This document shows, in pieces, positions 61,933 to 64,000 of a DNA stretch of 64,000 nt. Where the stretch lies: NCBI RefSeq assembly GCF_018417535.1, contig NZ_CP070977.1, positions 2,604,001-2,668,000 on the forward strand, written 5' to 3'. The translations under genes were made by a program, and so were the position numbers. The stretch comes from Burkholderia pyrrocinia (GTDB lineage: Bacteria; Pseudomonadota; Gammaproteobacteria; Burkholderiales; Burkholderiaceae). Positions within the stretch are counted from its first letter, which is position 1; each line of letters opens with the position of its first letter. The notes under the pieces were generated by a model. That model ran no database searches, had not been told where the DNA came from, and saw nothing but the letters and a program-made list of their open reading frames with translations.

Positions 61933-63018
61933 ATGCGAGCCACGCCCGACACTTCGCCGATTCCGCCGCCGCCTGCCGGCCGCGCGCCGCGATGGCTGCG
62001 CGATCCGATGGCGCTGCTCGGGTTTGCGTGCTTCAACTCGGTCGTCGGCCTGGGCTTCTGGGTCATCCATTTCGACGAACCTGTTGTCCCCTATCTCGTC
62101 GTCGCCAACGCCATCGGCTTCTGCGCGCTGCTGTTGAGTATTGCCGCCAACCGGCTGCTGCCACGCGTATCGGGGCTCGCGCTGAAGGCCGTCGTGATCG
62201 CGCCGGTCAGCGTCTTCGCCGGTTTCGAGATCGCGGCGGCAATCGTCGGCGGGAAGGTGCCGCATGTGTTCGGTGCGGCACGGATCGTCACGTGGGACAA
62301 CTACGGGCCGTCGTTCCTCGTGTCGGCCACCCTGTTCGTGTGCGTGTCGCTGTTCCTGCAGTCCATGCGCATGCGCGCGACGCTCGAAACCGAGCGCCGC
62401 GAGGCCGCCGAAGCGCGCCAGGCCGAGACGGCCGCACGCCTGGCGCTGCTGCAGGCTCAGATCGAGCCGCATTTCCTGTTCAATACGCTCGCGAACGTGC
62501 AGAGCCTGATCGAGCGCGATCCGGCGCGCGCAACGACGATGCTCGACAGCCTGAACCGTTACCTGCGTGCGAGCCTCCGACGCACGCGCAATGCGACGTC
62601 GACGCTCGGCGAGGAGCTCGAACTCGTCGAGGCATTGCTGAAAATCGCGTCGATCCGGCTCGACGAGCGGCTGTCGTATGCGATCGACGTGCCGGCGGAT
62701 CTGCACACGTTGCCGTTCTCGCCGCTGCTGCTGCAGCCGCTCGTCGAGAATGCGTTGCTGCACGGGATCGAGCCGTCGATCGACGGCGGCGTGATCGTCG
62801 TTCGCGGAAGGATGCGAGGCGACATGCTCGAATTGAATGTGATCGACACCGGCGTCGGTCTCGGCAACGGCGACACGCGCCTGCATGGCGGCGTCGGGCT
62901 CGTCAACGTCGCTGCGCGCATCAGGACGCTGCATGGCGAGCGCGGCCGCGTCACCGTCGACACGAATGCCGGCGCCGCGCATGGCGTCACCGCCACCCTG
63001 CTGATTCCGATCGACTGA
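61933..63018 (+). CDS. LytS/AlgZ-type sensor histidine kinase
   Basis: A 361-residue inner-membrane kinase. Four hydrophobic segments lie in the first 140 residues, followed by a His_kinase domain with the phosphoacceptor in LQAQIEPHFLFNTLANV (His near residue 180) and the ATP-binding N and G boxes (QPLVENALLHGI, VIDTGVGLGNG). It pairs with the LytTR regulator whose gene starts one base after its stop. The signal sensed is unknown. Confidence 0.92.
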   Translation: MRATPDTSPIPPPPAGRAPRWLRDPMALLGFACFNSVVGLGFWVIHFDEPVVPYLVVANAIGFCALLLSIAANRLLPRVSGLALKAVVIAPVSVFAGFEIAAAIVGGKVPHVFGAARIVTWDNYGPSFLVSATLFVCVSLFLQSMRMRATLETERREAAEARQAETAARLALLQAQIEPHFLFNTLANVQSLIERDPARATTMLDSLNRYLRASLRRTRNATSTLGEELELVEALLKIASIRLDERLSYAIDVPADLHTLPFSPLLLQPLVENALLHGIEPSIDGGVIVVRGRMRGDMLELNVIDTGVGLGNGDTRLHGGVGLVNVAARIRTLHGERGRVTVDTNAGAAHGVTATLLIPID

Positions 63019-63019
63019 C

Positions 63020-63754
63020 ATGCCGACCGCCCTTATCGCCGACGATGAACCGAACCTGTCCGCATCGCTCGCGCAGCGGCTGCGACAACTCTGGTCAGAA
63101 CTGCAGATCGTCGCGATGCCGCGAAACGGCATCGAAACGCTGGCCGCGTTGAATGCGTCGCCGCGCCCGGACATCGCGTTTCTCGACATCCGGATGCCTG
63201 GCATCGACGGGTTGAAGCTCGCTGCGCTGGTGCCCGACGTGCATGTGGTGTTCGTCACGGCCTACGACGAATATGCGGTCGACGCGTTCGATCGCGCGGC
63301 GGTCGACTACCTGCTGAAACCGGTGACGGACGAACGGCTGTTGCGCTGTATCGCGAAGCTTCAGCGTGGCGGGCCGGCCGTCGCGCACGCCGATGCGCTC
63401 GCGCAGGCGGCGCAATCGCGAGACGCCGCGCCGATCCGCTGGCTGACCGTGGGCGTCAAGGATGCGACGCGACTCGTATCGGTCGACGACGTGCTGTATT
63501 TCCAGGCATCGGACAAGTACACGGAAGTCGTCACGGCCGGCGATCGGCTCGTGATTCGCACGCCGCTGAAGGAGCTGATGCAGCGGCTCGATCCGGAGCG
63601 GTTCGCGCAGGTGCACCGCGGCGTGATCGTCGCGTATGCGGCGATCGATCGCGTCGAGCGGGACCTGCTGGGACGGTTGCGGATTCGCGTGCGCGGGCAG
63701 CGGGAAATGCTGCCGGTCAGTCGCGCGTATGCGGGGTTGTTCAGGCAGATGTGA
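63020..63754 (+). CDS. LytTR response regulator
   Basis: A 244-residue response regulator. The receiver domain has the acidic pocket at IADDE (residues 6-10), phospho-acceptor Asp56 in FLDIRMPG and the conserved lysine in YLLKPV. The C-terminal LytTR DNA-binding domain includes DDVLYFQASDKYTEVVT and HRGVIVAYAAIDRVER. It resembles the AlgR/LytR type. It starts one base after the kinase stop, so the pair is co-translated. Targets are unknown; none of the neighbouring gaps shows an obvious paired LytTR site. Confidence 0.94.
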   Translation: MPTALIADDEPNLSASLAQRLRQLWSELQIVAMPRNGIETLAALNASPRPDIAFLDIRMPGIDGLKLAALVPDVHVVFVTAYDEYAVDAFDRAAVDYLLKPVTDERLLRCIAKLQRGGPAVAHADALAQAAQSRDAAPIRWLTVGVKDATRLVSVDDVLYFQASDKYTEVVTAGDRLVIRTPLKELMQRLDPERFAQVHRGVIVAYAAIDRVERDLLGRLRIRVRGQREMLPVSRAYAGLFRQM

Positions 63755-63911
63755 TCGATGTTTGCTTGCGGCCCGCGCAACAGGATGACGGTCCGACAGA
63801 GAGTGGATGACACGTTGGCAAACCGCATCGCATTCGACACAATGACGCGAACACGTTGCGCTCGACTGCATCGCATCGATGCCGACACGACACTCCCCCG
63901 ACAAGCTGGTC

Positions 63912-63983
63912 ATGAAAACAATACGTGGAATCGCAACATGCGTGGTTGCAGCGCTCGTGAGCGGCTGCGTCGCTCCCACCTAA
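63912..63983 (+). CDS. Possible 23-residue lipopeptide
   Basis: An ATG-to-TAA frame of 23 codons at the right edge encodes a complete lipoprotein signal peptide: a basic start (MKTIRG), a hydrophobic core and the lipobox LVSGC, then only four more residues (VAPT). It could be a small entericidin-like lipoprotein, or the surviving start of a longer gene ended by a mutation. The ribosome-binding site is weak, so this is uncertain. Confidence 0.35.
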   Translation: MKTIRGIATCVVAALVSGCVAPT

Positions 63984-64000
63984 TCTCATCGGCGAGGGCA

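Noticed and set aside
63810..63860. Two ACACGTTG copies as a LytTR binding pair
   Set aside because: They are about 41 bases apart, not the roughly 21 expected for LytTR sites.

Overview
The window looks like a large-chromosome segment from a Burkholderia cepacia complex member. Coding density and third-position GC are very high, housekeeping proteins (PrmC, GrxD, UbiX, CspA) are typical of the genus, and the layout of the type VI secretion system (T6SS) resembles, from memory, the single T6SS locus of B. cenocepacia. Species cannot be fixed from the sequence alone.

Positions 1-19,700 are ordinary chromosomal backbone: prmC (5' end cut by the window), grxD, ubiX, an extradiol dioxygenase, an APC permease, a cold-shock gene with a clear promoter and long leader, a YegD-type Hsp70, a nitroreductase, a divergent MFS/TetR pair with two operator-like dyads, two methyltransferases, a YegP-like protein, an LEA-type lipoprotein, an M1 metallopeptidase lipoprotein, a divergent LysR/oxidoreductase pair with a dyad between them, an XapX microprotein and a ZntB/CorA transporter.

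Positions 19,900-59,100 hold a complete T6SS. tagX (M15 peptidase), tssM, tagF and an OmpA-family gene read rightward. A 18.6-kb leftward run (46,762 to 28,170) carries a TPR lipoprotein gene, tssB, tssC, hcp, tssE, tssF, tssG, clpV and tssA, then a vgrG module: VgrG, a DUF4123 adaptor, two paralogous DUF3304 lipoproteins (likely immunity) and a Tle1/DUF2235-like effector. tssJ, tssK and tssL read rightward from a divergent intergenic region that also contains a candidate small RNA or attenuator. A second leftward module (59,125 to 50,052) has a longer VgrG, an Rhs toxin and three immunity-like genes, with a stranded Rhs fragment between the last two. All thirteen core Tss proteins are present. 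No PAAR gene and no PpkA/PppA pair was seen.

Positions 59,500-64,000 return to backbone: an amino-acid-binding protein, two small unknown genes separated by nine copies of an 8-bp repeat, a LytS/LytTR two-component pair and a possible 23-residue lipopeptide at the right edge.

The most unusual points are the effector whose lipase nucleophile Ser is replaced by Asp, the scar of a lost effector between the two lipoprotein genes, the layered Rhs/immunity remains, and the promoter-to-terminator unit with an anti-Shine-Dalgarno stretch between the divergent T6SS operons.
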